Source: Bacteroidota bacterium (lineage in GTDB: Bacteria > Bacteroidota > Ignavibacteria > Ignavibacteriales > SURF-24). From it: a stretch of DNA of 64,000 nt. Of the stretch, positions 20,262 to 28,974 are shown in pieces; positions within the stretch are counted from its first letter, which is position 1, and each line of letters starts with the position of its first letter. The stretch is from contig JAUZPB010000004.1 in NCBI GenBank assembly GCA_030706145.1, forward strand, positions 23,355 to 87,354, given 5' to 3'. A program made the translations under genes and the position numbers. A model generated the notes under the pieces. It was not told the origin of the DNA, did no database searches, and was given only the letters and a program-made list of their open reading frames with translations.

Positions 20262-21278
20262 TTATTTATCCAATTTCTTTAAGATTGCATTTGTTAATTC
20301 CTTAGTTCCAACATAATTAAGAGGATTAATATCCTTAGTAACATACTTACCTTCAGCAATAACAGATGCAACAGCTCTTTCAATTCTTTGAGCAGCTTCA
20401 ATTTCACCAATATGTTCAAGCAGCATAACAGAAGCAAGAATTATTGCAGCGGGGTTAGCTAAATTTTTTCCGGCAATATCAGGAGCAGAGCCATGGACAG
20501 CCTCATAAATTCCAACATCGGGTCCCAGATTTGCCCCTGGAGCCATACCCAATCCCCCAACAAGTCCGCTTGCCAGATCAGAGAGAATGTCGCCAAATAG
20601 ATTAGTAGTAACAATAACATCGAACTGATAAGGATTCAATACCATCTGCATTGCCATATTATCAATTATTTTATCATTGAATTCCAGATCCGGGTACTCT
20701 TTTGCAATCTCTCTTGCAACATCCAGAAACAGACCGCTTGTATATTTAAGTATATTAGCCTTATGAACTGCTGTTACCTTCTTTCTCCCCTTCTTCATGG
20801 CCTGGTCAAAAGCATATCGAAGAATTCTCTCGCATCCTCTTCGCGTAACAATCCCGATTGTTTCTGCTGCTGAGCGTGAACTATCAATGTAATGTTCAAT
20901 GCCCGAATAAAACTCCTCCAGGTTCTCTCTGAAAATTATTAAGTCAATGTGGTCGTACAGAGTTTTAATCCCAGGATATGTCTTTGCGGGTCTGACATTT
21001 GCATAAAGATCAAATTCTTTTCTTAAAGCAACATTTATGCTTCTGAAGCCTTTGCCAACAGGTGTAGTTAATGGTCCTTTTAGTGCAATTTTTGTTCTTG
21101 CTATTGAGTCCAGTGTCTCTTGTGGCAGAGGATCTTTATATTTTTCAATTGCAGAAAGTCCGGCTGGCTGCATATCCCATGTTATCTTAACTCCTGCATG
21201 CTCTATTACCTTTACGGCTGCGTCAGTAATATCTGGTCCAATACCATCTCCCTGTATAAGGGTGAATTCGTAACTCAA
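20262..21278 (-). CDS. NAD-dependent isocitrate/isopropylmalate dehydrogenase family protein, isocitrate dehydrogenase-like
   Basis: 338-residue beta-decarboxylating dehydrogenase. The N-terminus [11 protein letters not shown], the substrate loop [21 protein letters not shown] and [14 protein letters not shown] favour the isocitrate branch over LeuB. The metal-binding Asp residues are in [14 protein letters not shown], and the cofactor loop [18 protein letters not shown] fits NAD. The ORF track extends 49 residues too far upstream; the likely start is TTG at 21278, preceded by AGGAG at a spacing of six. It probably supplies 2-oxoglutarate in the TCA cycle. It heads the run that continues with the MFS gene. 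Confidence 0.88.
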   Translation of the reverse strand: MSYEFTLIQGDGIGPDITDAAVKVIEHAGVKITWDMQPAGLSAIEKYKDPLPQETLDSIARTKIALKGPLTTPVGKGFRSINVALRKEFDLYANVRPAKTYPGIKTLYDHIDLIIFRENLEEFYSGIEHYIDSSRSAAETIGIVTRRGCERILRYAFDQAMKKGRKKVTAVHKANILKYTSGLFLDVAREIAKEYPDLEFNDKIIDNMAMQMVLNPYQFDVIVTTNLFGDILSDLASGLVGGLGMAPGANLGPDVGIYEAVHGSAPDIAGKNLANPAAIILASVMLLEHIGEIEAAQRIERAVASVIAEGKYVTKDINPLNYVGTKELTNAILKKLDK

Positions 21279-21570
21279 AGTATACTCCTGTAATTCAGAT
21301 TTAGAAAAATAGTTATTGTTTATATAGTAAGATATTAAAAATGGATGATAAATTCGTAACATCTGCCAATGGAAATAACTTTTATATACCTTAAATAGTT
21401 CAAAAAAACAAAAGCTATTTCTCAATAGGATTTGGTTTTTACTTAAGCTTTAGTTTTGGAAATAGACAACTTGACTAAATCGATATAATACTTTATTCTA
21501 TACAAAAAGGCACGTATAAAAATTTCAACTATTCTATTAAATAAAATCCATTTCTAGGAGGAAAAACAAC

Positions 21571-22056
21571 ATGTTTAAAAGAAAGCAAAGTCGCGAGGAA
21601 CAGATAGTGATCGGCTTTCTGGTTGGCGGTATAATCGGGAGCCTGGCTTCTTTTCTTTTCACCCCTATAAAAGGAAAAGATCTTCGGAAGGAGATAAAGG
21701 ATGATGTGGGAGATTATCTGCATAAAGCAAAAGAACAGAGTCAGAAGATTTATAATGAAACAAAAGTACTGTCAAACTCGATGATTGACCGTGCGCAAAA
21801 TGTTTTTGAGTTATCAAGACATTATGCCTCTGGTGTTTTGGATGTGCCTCGTGATAACGTTGAAAAGGAAATTTCACGCTTAAGAAAAGCTGTCAACGCT
21901 GCAGTTGATGCATACAAGACATCTCAAACAGAAGCATCAACAGCAGGAGAAGAAAATCTTGAAACTGCCACAACACAGGTAAATGAAACCTTTGAAGATT
22001 ACAATGATGAGACTCTCCCTAAGCAACAAGGCATGGGAAGACGTGAGGTCCATTAA
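21571..22056 (+). CDS. YtxH domain-containing protein
   Basis: 161-residue protein with one N-terminal membrane segment of small and hydrophobic residues (IVIGFLVGGIIGSLASFLF, about 11-30), then TPIKGKDLRKEIKDDV and a long charged helix, the YtxH pattern. Members are often linked to envelope stress in Firmicutes and Bacteroidota; the molecular role is unknown. The start is clear: ATG preceded by TAGGAGG at good spacing. It is divergent from the isocitrate-dehydrogenase-like gene and monocistronic, with a hairpin about 105 bases after the stop. Confidence 0.85.
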   Translation: MFKRKQSREEQIVIGFLVGGIIGSLASFLFTPIKGKDLRKEIKDDVGDYLHKAKEQSQKIYNETKVLSNSMIDRAQNVFELSRHYASGVLDVPRDNVEKEISRLRKAVNAAVDAYKTSQTEASTAGEENLETATTQVNETFEDYNDETLPKQQGMGRREVH

Positions 22057-22160
22057 AAAGTTAATGATTAAAATAAACAAATAGTTGTATTAACTATTAT
22101 TTCCAAAAAAAGCACAACTACTAAATCATAAGCCACTAAATAATAAGCAGCGATTATTAT

Positions 22161-22230
22161 AGTGCAGACTCAAAGCAAACTAAAGTATATTATTTTACCA
22201 GTAATATAAATTATTGCCATGGTCTGCACT
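22161..22230 (+). terminator. Nested hairpin, probable terminator of the YtxH gene
   Basis: A perfect 9-base outer pair AGTGCAGAC / GTCTGCACT encloses a perfect 7-base inner pair TATATTA / TAATATA. The outer right arm is followed by TTTTG on the plus strand. It starts about 105 bases after the YtxH stop. The inverted repeats are certain; the terminator role is inferred, and the long AT interior makes it atypical. Confidence 0.4.
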
Positions 22231-22461
22231 TTTGTGAAAATTGCTCAACTCTCTCTCCCTTTCCTTTATCTCATTATGTGCACATATTCTTAGTTTACAG
22301 AAGTAATTTCATTAATCATTGCTGCTTCCTAAAGAACTGCTGGAAATTTAAGAACATTTATCAGCAAATTTATGCATTTTTATAACTTACAATAATTTTC
22401 TGCTCGTAGCAGCCGTTATTAGTGTAACCATTATTAGTATGGTGCCGTCTAAATAGCACTT

Positions 22462-22477
22462 TATATACAAGTATATA
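22462..22477. promoter_or_regulatory. Operator-like palindrome upstream of the surface-repeat gene
   Basis: TATATAC-AA-GTATATA is a perfect 7+7 inverted repeat with a 2-base centre, ending 23 bases before the start codon. Its position and symmetry suit a dimeric repressor site, but AT-rich palindromes also arise by chance. Confidence 0.3.
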
Positions 22478-22500
22478 CTTTCTTAATTTCGGAGAATAAA

Positions 22501-23631
22501 ATGCGAAAACATCTACTGCTCTACTTTTTCTTTTTAACTTCCATTATTTTTGGCCAGCAGCAGGATTCTATACCATTTACACATAGTTATTTCCAGTTAG
22601 GGGCAAGCAACTCCGGATTAGTATTTGGTAATTCCGGTTATTCATCTGGTATTAGGATAAACTGGAGTGACAAGCATCTTGAGGAAATAAACGGAATAAA
22701 CATTACTTTATGGAATTCCAGTGATAATTCTAACGGAACAATAAACGGACTTGCTTTAGGAATTGTTGGTCCTTCGGCAGATAGAATAAATGGTGTTGCG
22801 CTTGGAACTGCAGCTGTGGTAGCCGGAAGCAGCCTAAATGGGATAAGCATTGGAGGTCTGGCTGTAATCTCAGAAGGAACAGCAAAAGGTATTAAGGTTG
22901 GCGGACTTGCTGTAATAAGTAACTCAGATCTTCGTGGGATAGCTTTTGGCGGGCTTGCAACAGTGTCGAGTGGGTCGGCTATGGGCATTATTATTTCAGG
23001 GTTTGCTAATGTTACAGATGAGAGTATAAGCGGTTTAAATGTCTCAGGTTTAGCTTCAATTAGCAAAGGCTCTGCTAGCGGAATTAACTTTGGTGGACTA
23101 GCTTTGATCTCTAATGAAGATCTGTCAGGAATAAATCTTAGTTCCTTAGCAAACATTGCCGATGGTAATTCAACCGGTCTGAACTTAAGTGGTCTTGCAA
23201 ATATATCCAATGGTTCACTTACCGGAATTAATTTTGGCGGATTGGCTCTTATTGGCAATGATGGAGTTCAGGGAATAAATATATCGGGAGCTGCCATTAT
23301 TTCGGGTAAAGAGGATATAACTGGATTGAACCTTACTGTAGGGGCTATTCAATGTGCAAATTCAATTACAGGAATAAATATAGCTGGATATAGATTAAAG
23401 GCATCTGAAATAACCGGTCTAAATATTTCCGGAGTAATGAATAAAGCTGATATTATGACAGGACTTTCAGTTGCACTTTATAACAGAGCATATGATACGC
23501 AAACGGGACTTTCAATCGGGATCTTTAATCATGCAGATAATTTAGATGGCGTTCAGTTAGGACTAATAAACTATGCTGGAAACAATTCAGGGATATTAAA
23601 GATCCTCCCTTTTATAAATGCCCATTTTTAA
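22501..23631 (+). CDS. Secreted protein of tandem 16-residue repeats (LA_2272-like surface repeat protein)
   Basis: 376 residues with a signal peptide (MRKHLLLYFFFLTSIIFGQQ). From about residue 75 to near the end it consists of roughly 16 copies of a 16-residue unit, for example LNGISIGGLAVISEGT, AKGIKVGGLAVISNSD and ASGINFGGLALISNED. The pattern x-G-h-x-h-x-G-L-A-x-h-S with small residues suggests a beta-solenoid or a series of amphipathic strands. It resembles LA_2272-family surface repeat proteins. DNA copies are diverged, so the array is old. GGAGA lies before the ATG. A cell-surface or periplasmic location is likely; no enzymatic motif is seen. The antisense ORF at 22638-23258 is a shadow of the repeats. 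Confidence 0.75.
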   Translation: MRKHLLLYFFFLTSIIFGQQQDSIPFTHSYFQLGASNSGLVFGNSGYSSGIRINWSDKHLEEINGINITLWNSSDNSNGTINGLALGIVGPSADRINGVALGTAAVVAGSSLNGISIGGLAVISEGTAKGIKVGGLAVISNSDLRGIAFGGLATVSSGSAMGIIISGFANVTDESISGLNVSGLASISKGSASGINFGGLALISNEDLSGINLSSLANIADGNSTGLNLSGLANISNGSLTGINFGGLALIGNDGVQGINISGAAIISGKEDITGLNLTVGAIQCANSITGINIAGYRLKASEITGLNISGVMNKADIMTGLSVALYNRAYDTQTGLSIGIFNHADNLDGVQLGLINYAGNNSGILKILPFINAHF

Positions 23632-23645
23632 ACAATAGAAAATAT

Positions 23646-23678
23646 TTCAGGGCTGAAATTTAATAATTCAGCCCTGAA
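23646..23678. terminator. Bidirectional intrinsic terminator
   Basis: TTCAGGGCTGAA / TTCAGCCCTGAA is a perfect 12-base stem with a 9-base AT loop. It sits between two convergent genes (surface-repeat protein on plus, histone-like on minus), so it can serve both. Confidence 0.75.
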
Positions 23679-23692
23679 TTCAAAGAAATACT

Positions 23693-23899
23693 TTACTTCT
23701 TTTCTTCTTCAGGATTCTCTTTCCTATTCATCTTTATTTCCTGGATCTGATTACGCATATCCTGTGCAAGCTTTTTAAGTTCGCTTAAGCCCTTGCGCAA
23801 TCTTGTACCTGCGGCTGCTTGTCCTTTTTCAGAAAATTTTTGTACATCTGGCTCAAGGCTCTGTACAAATTTCAGCAGTTCATTATACTTTTCTTTCAT
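23693..23899 (-). CDS. Histone H1-like (Hc1-type) protein
   Basis: 68-residue basic, helical protein. The pattern ELLKFVQSLEPDVQKFSEKG, AAGTRLRKGLSELKKLAQ and QIQEIK matches the short Hc1-like proteins of Bacteroidota and Chlorobi, which bind DNA without sequence preference. It ends in a charged tail (ENPEEEKK). It lies upstream of a perfect terminator and about 40 bases after the end of the membrane Fe-S protein gene on the same strand, so a shared transcript is possible. Confidence 0.8.
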   Translation of the reverse strand: MKEKYNELLKFVQSLEPDVQKFSEKGQAAAGTRLRKGLSELKKLAQDMRNQIQEIKMNRKENPEEEKK

Positions 23900-23939
23900 T
23901 TAAGCCTCCGTAATAGATTATAATTAAAGGTTAATTAAG

Positions 23940-25955
23940 TTATTTTATATTTTCAAGAACAATTTCAGAAATATCCTTAACTGCTATATCATCAGCTTTG
24001 TCAAATGCTTTAACACCGTCTGTTAACATGGTCATACAGAACGGACAAGCAGATGCTATAGTTTCGGCGTTAGTTTCAAGAGCTTCCCTGGTTCTCTCAA
24101 CATTAATTCTTGTACCTTCAGTCTCTTCAAGGAACATCCTGCCTCCACCGGCTCCGCAACAGAATCCTCTGTCTTTGTTCCTTTTCATCTCAACTAATTC
24201 CAAACCTTTAATTTTGTTCAGTGAATTCCTTGGTGAATCAAATATACCGTTATATCTACCAAGATAACAAGAATCATGGAAAGTTACTTTATTTATTGTA
24301 GATTCCTGTTTTAATTCTAATTTACCCTGATCAAGCATTTCACTTATGAGTTCAGAATGGTGCTTAACTTCAAAGTTTCCACCGAACTGCTTAAAATCTT
24401 TCTTTAGAGAATTATAGCAATGAGGACAAGCAGTAACAATTTTCTTAACCCCATAATTATTTAGAGTTTCAACATTCTCCATCATCATCATTTGAGCAAG
24501 ATATTCGTTTCCAAGTCTTCTTGCCGTATCGCCATTGCACTTTTCCTCAGTACCCAAAATTCTAAAGTCAATATTAGCTTTTTGCATCAAAGTTGCAAAT
24601 GCTTTTGTAACTTTTTGATATCTTGAGTCAAATGATCCAGCACATCCGACCCAGAAGAGGTATTCGCCATTTGGATCTTCAGCCATAGTCTTTATGTTCA
24701 TCCCCTCTGCCCAGTTAGCCCTATCCTGCCAGTTGAATGCCCAGGGAGTAAAATTTGTCTCGAGATTCTTAAAGACAGGATTCAACTCACTTGGGAAATC
24801 CGATTCAGTTAAGACAAGATTACGTCTCATATCGACAATTGCATCAACATGCTCGATCATTACAGGGCATTCCTGTACGCAAGCCATGCATGTAGTACAA
24901 GCCCATAATTCCTGTGGTGTAATAAAATCATGAACAAGATGCTTTTCAAGAATGGCCTTATTCTCTTCATTGCCATCTTCGCTAAGACCTGCAATAAGTA
25001 AAGGAGCTTTTTCAACTGTCCTTTTTCTTATATCCACCATGATCTTCCTTGGTGAAAGGAGCTTTCCTGTATTGGCTGCCGGGCAAGCAGCTGTGCACCT
25101 TCCGCATTCAGTACATGTATATCCATCCAGCATTTGTTTCCATGTAAGATGCTCTATATCAGCAACTCCAAAACTTTCAGCATTTTCATCTTCAAGATTA
25201 AGCTTTTTCAAAAAGTTTCGTTTATCCTTAAGCCTAGAAAAGAACACATTTGGAATTGAGCTCAAGACATGCAGATGTTTTGAATAAGGAAGAAAATTAA
25301 GGAAGCTTAATACAAATACAATATGTATCCACCAGCAGATTTCGTATACAACTGGAGCAGCTGATGAGTTTGAAGAAAACAGCAATGGAGAAATTGCAGC
25401 AGATAATGGCCTTACTTCATAAGGGTTCAAAGCAAAATTGTTAACAGCTAATGAAGCAATGTTCATTCCAAACATTGAAAGTACAACAACTAAGATCATG
25501 CATAAAATAAATACAGCATCCATCTTTCCCTTATGGCCAACTTCCAGACGCGGTACATGAACGATCAGTCGCCTGTAAAGAGCAGCTAAAACCGAAATAA
25601 TTACAAATACGCCAAAAATATCCTGAGTAATTGTAATTAAGCTGTAGATTGGGCCAAGAAATCTTAAACTAAATGGACTGTAAAATCCTTGGAGCAGGCT
25701 TTCAATAACAGCAAATAAAAAGAGCATGAAGCCCCAAAAGATCAAAAAATGAATTGTTCCAGCTACCGGGTCACGAAGTAATTTGGATTGTCCGAAGGCT
25801 ATCTTAAGAACATTTTTGATCCTTTCGCCAATATTATCGAACCTGTCTTCTTTCTGTCCAACCATTAAATAACTGATGAGTCTTCTGACGTTATAAATAA
25901 TCAGAGCCATTGCTGCCAGAAAGACTACGATAAAAATGAAATTTTTAATTCCCAT
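23940..25955 (-). CDS. Membrane-bound heterodisulfide reductase-like Fe-S oxidoreductase
   Basis: 671 residues from the ATG at 25955. The N-terminal third has about five membrane helices resembling the cytochrome-b-like NarI/HdrE domain. Two 4Fe-4S motifs follow (CTECGRCTAACP and CTTCMACVQECP), then two CCG domains (WVGCAGSFD...KCNGD and HDSCYLGRYN...FCCGAGGG). This is an HdrE-HdrD fusion layout found in many non-methanogens, where it is thought to pass electrons between the quinone pool and a soluble donor such as ETF. The ORF track starts at a GTG at 26048; I prefer the ATG because AAGAAG precedes it, but the longer form would add another hydrophobic segment. Confidence 0.85.
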   Translation of the reverse strand: MGIKNFIFIVVFLAAMALIIYNVRRLISYLMVGQKEDRFDNIGERIKNVLKIAFGQSKLLRDPVAGTIHFLIFWGFMLFLFAVIESLLQGFYSPFSLRFLGPIYSLITITQDIFGVFVIISVLAALYRRLIVHVPRLEVGHKGKMDAVFILCMILVVVLSMFGMNIASLAVNNFALNPYEVRPLSAAISPLLFSSNSSAAPVVYEICWWIHIVFVLSFLNFLPYSKHLHVLSSIPNVFFSRLKDKRNFLKKLNLEDENAESFGVADIEHLTWKQMLDGYTCTECGRCTAACPAANTGKLLSPRKIMVDIRKRTVEKAPLLIAGLSEDGNEENKAILEKHLVHDFITPQELWACTTCMACVQECPVMIEHVDAIVDMRRNLVLTESDFPSELNPVFKNLETNFTPWAFNWQDRANWAEGMNIKTMAEDPNGEYLFWVGCAGSFDSRYQKVTKAFATLMQKANIDFRILGTEEKCNGDTARRLGNEYLAQMMMMENVETLNNYGVKKIVTACPHCYNSLKKDFKQFGGNFEVKHHSELISEMLDQGKLELKQESTINKVTFHDSCYLGRYNGIFDSPRNSLNKIKGLELVEMKRNKDRGFCCGAGGGRMFLEETEGTRINVERTREALETNAETIASACPFCMTMLTDGVKAFDKADDIAVKDISEIVLENIK

Positions 25956-26119
25956 AGAACTTCTTTTGATAATGAAACGGAATATTTTTACAAAAATTAA
26001 GGGTAAAATTGGATAAAGAAATGGGATAAAATAATACCAAATATCCACACATTTTTACATTATCCAAAATTATGCATACAAAATAGTTTCAAAGCAAGTA
26101 AACAGCAAGAGCATATAAC

Positions 26120-26176
26120 AAAAAAACCTTTCAATTTGCTTCAAAAATAGATTTTTTTTGCAATCTGAAAGGTTTT
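26120..26176 (-). terminator. Intrinsic terminator downstream of bioY
   Basis: On the minus strand AACCTTTCAGATTGC pairs with GCAAATTGAAAGGTT (with a small internal mismatch) and continues into a T run. It lies about 20 bases after the bioY stop. Confidence 0.7.
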
Positions 26177-26197
26177 AATGTCTTATTTAGCAAATAT

Positions 26198-26773
26198 TTA
26201 TAAAGGTAATCTTGCGTATCTTTTGGATATTCCTGAATAAATAGAGGCAGCAGCAGCGAGTTTAATTAAATCCCAGACAGAAAAGATTACAGCACCGACA
26301 AAGAAAGAATCTCCTAAACCTTTTCCCCAGAATAAGCTTAAGTATGAGGCCCCTAAGAAAAGTATTAGGAAAGAAGCCAAGGTCATTGAAATTGCAACTG
26401 ATAAAAGGCTTTTGTTTTTTTCAGTAGCCAAGCCAACTAAATATGCAGCAACAGGGAAAGCCAATAGGTATCCACCTGTAGGTCCGAATAAACTTGTAAA
26501 ACTGCTAAAATTGGCAAAGACAGGCAATCCAATTGCTCCTAAACCAAGATAAAGTATTTGACTTAATGCCCCGTTCTTTGGGCCAAGAAATGCTCCGGCC
26601 ATTAATACAAGCATAGTTTGTAAAGTAAATGGAACAGGTTGAACAGGAACGGAAACCTGAGCAGCTAAGAAGGTCAGAACTGCAAAAGCTGAAACCCAGA
26701 ACAATTCTGAAGAAACAACCTTACCAAAATATTTTAAGCCTGTTAAATTTTTTACATTTTCATTTACGGACAT
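26198..26773 (-). CDS. bioY: Biotin transporter BioY (substrate-binding S component)
   Basis: 191-residue membrane protein with about six helices. Marks of BioY are the VPVQPVPFTLQTMLVLMAGAFLG block, the GLPVFANF segment and GPTGGYLLAFPVAAYLVG. BioY takes up biotin alone or with a shared ECF module; no ecfA or ecfT gene is in this window. It starts two bases after the alpha/beta hydrolase gene. The window also encodes biotin carboxylase and a biotin carrier protein, which need the vitamin. Confidence 0.95.
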   Translation of the reverse strand: MSVNENVKNLTGLKYFGKVVSSELFWVSAFAVLTFLAAQVSVPVQPVPFTLQTMLVLMAGAFLGPKNGALSQILYLGLGAIGLPVFANFSSFTSLFGPTGGYLLAFPVAAYLVGLATEKNKSLLSVAISMTLASFLILFLGASYLSLFWGKGLGDSFFVGAVIFSVWDLIKLAAAASIYSGISKRYARLPL

Positions 26774-26775
26774 CT

Positions 26776-27618
26776 TTACCTCGATTTGATTAAATTATTT
26801 TCTAAAAATTCGTAAGTCTTATTTAGCAACTTTTCAAACTTATCATTTGACCCTTCAAAGGGATGTTTAATGTCAAAAGTATGTCCAGTCGCTTGTATCT
26901 TAAATAATTCTGTCTTTGATTTATCTGACCAGTGAAATATTTGATCAGCTTCAGCTATAGGAACTGCCAGGTCCTGTTCCCCATGCGCTATAAGTAGCGG
27001 CCTGTTGAGCTTTTTAACTGCCCTTTCAATATTTAACAGATCATCCTTGTTTTTCTCAATATCTTCGAGCAAAGTAACATTTAATCTCATTAGTTGACCG
27101 GTACGCTGGTTTACAACCTCAAAAAATCCATTCTTCTTCCACTGCTCTTTCTGCCTGGGTGAATACCTGTCCAATCTTGAAATTGAAGCCCATAATGCAA
27201 CTGCTTTAACTTCTCTTTTCTGGTAGGCTGTTAAAAGAGCAATTGCGCCGCCACGGCTGTGTCCAAGTAGTGCTATTTGTGGCTTGCTGACCTTTCCGAA
27301 AAAGCCATTTTCATAAGCATCTATTAATTCAGATGACTCACTAATTTCTCTTGAAAAGGTATTTTTTGCAAATTTGTCAATTTCAGTAAACTTTTCCGGA
27401 TCACTGCCTATTCCATTATGCGAAAAATTAAATGTAAGAACAAAAAGACCCTTTTCAGCAAAATACCTGGCCAGATAAGGACCGAATCCCCAATCCTTAA
27501 ATCCCTTAAAGCCATGGACAAATATCAGGCAGCCATTATTAAGATTCTCACAACCATAGGCTGAAATTTTTAACTGGTTATTATCTTTTGTTTTAAGTGC
27601 GAAATCTTTAATAATCAT
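26776..27618 (-). CDS. Alpha/beta hydrolase (dienelactone hydrolase-like)
   Basis: 280-residue soluble hydrolase from the ATG at 27618; the track's TTG two codons earlier is less likely. The nucleophile elbow is LGHSRGGAIAL, the acid probably HGEQDLAVP, and the base ATGHTFD, giving a full Ser-Asp-His triad. The oxyanion strand FVHGFKGFKDWG precedes. No signal peptide is seen. It is tightly linked to bioY; BioH-type carboxylesterases share this fold, but the sequence looks like a general acyl-esterase, so a biotin link is only positional. Confidence 0.82.
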   Translation of the reverse strand: MIIKDFALKTKDNNQLKISAYGCENLNNGCLIFVHGFKGFKDWGFGPYLARYFAEKGLFVLTFNFSHNGIGSDPEKFTEIDKFAKNTFSREISESSELIDAYENGFFGKVSKPQIALLGHSRGGAIALLTAYQKREVKAVALWASISRLDRYSPRQKEQWKKNGFFEVVNQRTGQLMRLNVTLLEDIEKNKDDLLNIERAVKKLNRPLLIAHGEQDLAVPIAEADQIFHWSDKSKTELFKIQATGHTFDIKHPFEGSNDKFEKLLNKTYEFLENNLIKSR

Positions 27619-27828
27619 ACCCAAATATGTCTATAATGATATGAAAAATCAAGAATTATCGTTTTTTGGGAAAACAGCTCAAAAATTAAAAATTCCAATT
27701 AAAAAAAATGCTATTCCAAACTTGCCGAAATATATTTATCTTGGTAAGCTTTAAATTAAAGTTAATGAAAAAGCTAGTTCACTTTTAGTCTGTATTTATT
27801 TAATTTACTAGAGGGATTGAATTTTAAT

Positions 27829-28974
27829 ATGAATTTTAACTTAACTCAAGAGCAGAAAATGCTCAGAGAAATGGTACGTGAATTTGCCAAATCTGAGGTA
27901 AAACCCTTGGCATGCAAAATAGATGTTGACGAAGAGATTCCAAAGGAACTAATTAAAAAGCTCGCAGAGGTTGGACTTTTAGGAACAGCATTTCCCGAAG
28001 AATATGGCGGGGGCGGTTTTGGCGAAGTTGGTTTTTGTATTGCACAGGAAGAAATTACGCGTGCCTGTGGCTCAACAGCAACAATGATTGGAGCACATCA
28101 ATCCATAGGTACAAACTCAATATATATAGGTGGTTCTGAAGAGCTAAAAAGAAAGTACTTACCAGCTCTTGCTTCTGGAGAAAAAATAGCCGCTTTTGTT
28201 TTAACAGAACCAAATGCAGGCTCAGATGCGTTTAGTCTAAATACGACGGCCAAGCTAGAGAAAGACAAATGGATCATAAATGGATCAAAGGTATGGATAA
28301 CAAATGCAGGCATTTGCGATGTTATGGCTGTATATGCCAGGACTGAAAGAGGTATTACCGGATTTGTAGTCGATGCCCATACTCCCGGAATATTTATTGG
28401 GCCTAAGGAAAAGAAACTTGGCATAAGAGGTAGTGTAACCAATGCAATCACATTTGAAAATGTTGAAGTTCCCAAAGAGAATATAATTGGAGTTGAAGGA
28501 CGCGGATTTCTGATAGCTATGGCCGCATTGGATTCTGGTCGTATTGGTGTTGGAGCTTGTTGCCTGGGTGCATCAAAGGAACTACTTGAAATTTCTACTA
28601 GATACAGCAATCAGAGAAAGCAATTTAAGCAATCAATCTCTCAATTTCAGGCAATACAATTTATGCTAGCTGAAATGACGGCAAAAATTTATGCTATGGA
28701 GAGCCTACTTTACAGAACTGCACAAAATTACGATGATAAAAAGGAAATATCACAGGAAGCTGCAATTGTTAAGCTGTATTGTTCTGAAGCTGTATCAGAC
28801 ATTGCCGATAAAGCTTTACAGATTCATGGTGGTATGGGATTTTCAAGGGAACTGCCTCTGGAAAGATATTACCGTGATGCCAGAATTTTGAGAATATTTG
28901 AGGGTACTAGCGAAATTCAAAAGATGATAATTGGGAAAAAGACGATAAAAAACAATGGAGTGTGGAAGTTTTGA
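27829..28974 (+). CDS. Acyl-CoA dehydrogenase, short/branched-chain type
   Basis: 381-residue flavoprotein that oxidises acyl-CoA to enoyl-CoA and passes electrons to ETF. The three family domains are present: FPEEYGGGGFGEVGF, the FAD loop FVLTEPNAGSD and KVWITNAG, and the C-terminal helical domain with ALQIHGGMGFS and RILRIFEGTSEIQ, whose Glu is the catalytic base in SCAD/IBD-type enzymes. The track's TTG at 27817 abuts the GAGGGA, so I use the ATG at 27829, about 13 bases after GAGGG. Its stop overlaps the hisA-like start as TGATG, so the two are coupled. Confidence 0.93.
   Translation: MNFNLTQEQKMLREMVREFAKSEVKPLACKIDVDEEIPKELIKKLAEVGLLGTAFPEEYGGGGFGEVGFCIAQEEITRACGSTATMIGAHQSIGTNSIYIGGSEELKRKYLPALASGEKIAAFVLTEPNAGSDAFSLNTTAKLEKDKWIINGSKVWITNAGICDVMAVYARTERGITGFVVDAHTPGIFIGPKEKKLGIRGSVTNAITFENVEVPKENIIGVEGRGFLIAMAALDSGRIGVGACCLGASKELLEISTRYSNQRKQFKQSISQFQAIQFMLAEMTAKIYAMESLLYRTAQNYDDKKEISQEAAIVKLYCSEAVSDIADKALQIHGGMGFSRELPLERYYRDARILRIFEGTSEIQKMIIGKKTIKNNGVWKF

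Larger units (their letters stand above)
22057..22500. other. Intergenic region between ytxH-like and surface-repeat genes (444 bases)
   Basis: No ORF is supportable. It holds a nested hairpin at 22161-22230 (probable terminator of the YtxH gene) and a small hairpin CTGCT-CGT-AGCAG near 22402. A degenerate direct repeat GTTATTAGTGTAACCATTATTAGTAT lies near 22413. A perfect palindrome sits at 22462-22477, just before the next gene. Confidence 0.6.

Noticed and set aside
21529-21723. 64-residue minus-strand ORF across the YtxH start
   Set aside because: It overlaps a strong Shine-Dalgarno site and start of the YtxH gene on the other strand and has no homology I recognise.
22638-23258. 206-residue minus-strand ORF in the repeat gene
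   Set aside because: It is the reverse-strand image of the 16-residue repeats, rich in Pro and Ile, with no start signal.
22714-23600. Possible CRISPR or tandem DNA repeat array
   Set aside because: The periodicity is 48 bases coding for a 16-residue unit; the copies are diverged and in frame, with no spacers.
26776-27618. BioH (pimeloyl-ACP esterase) for the hydrolase beside bioY
   Set aside because: The triad fits any alpha/beta hydrolase, the sequence looks like a dienelactone-hydrolase relative, and no biotin synthesis gene is present.
28098-28610. 170-residue minus-strand ORF over the acyl-CoA dehydrogenase gene
   Set aside because: The plus-strand gene is clearly real and conserved; the antisense product has no recognisable domain.
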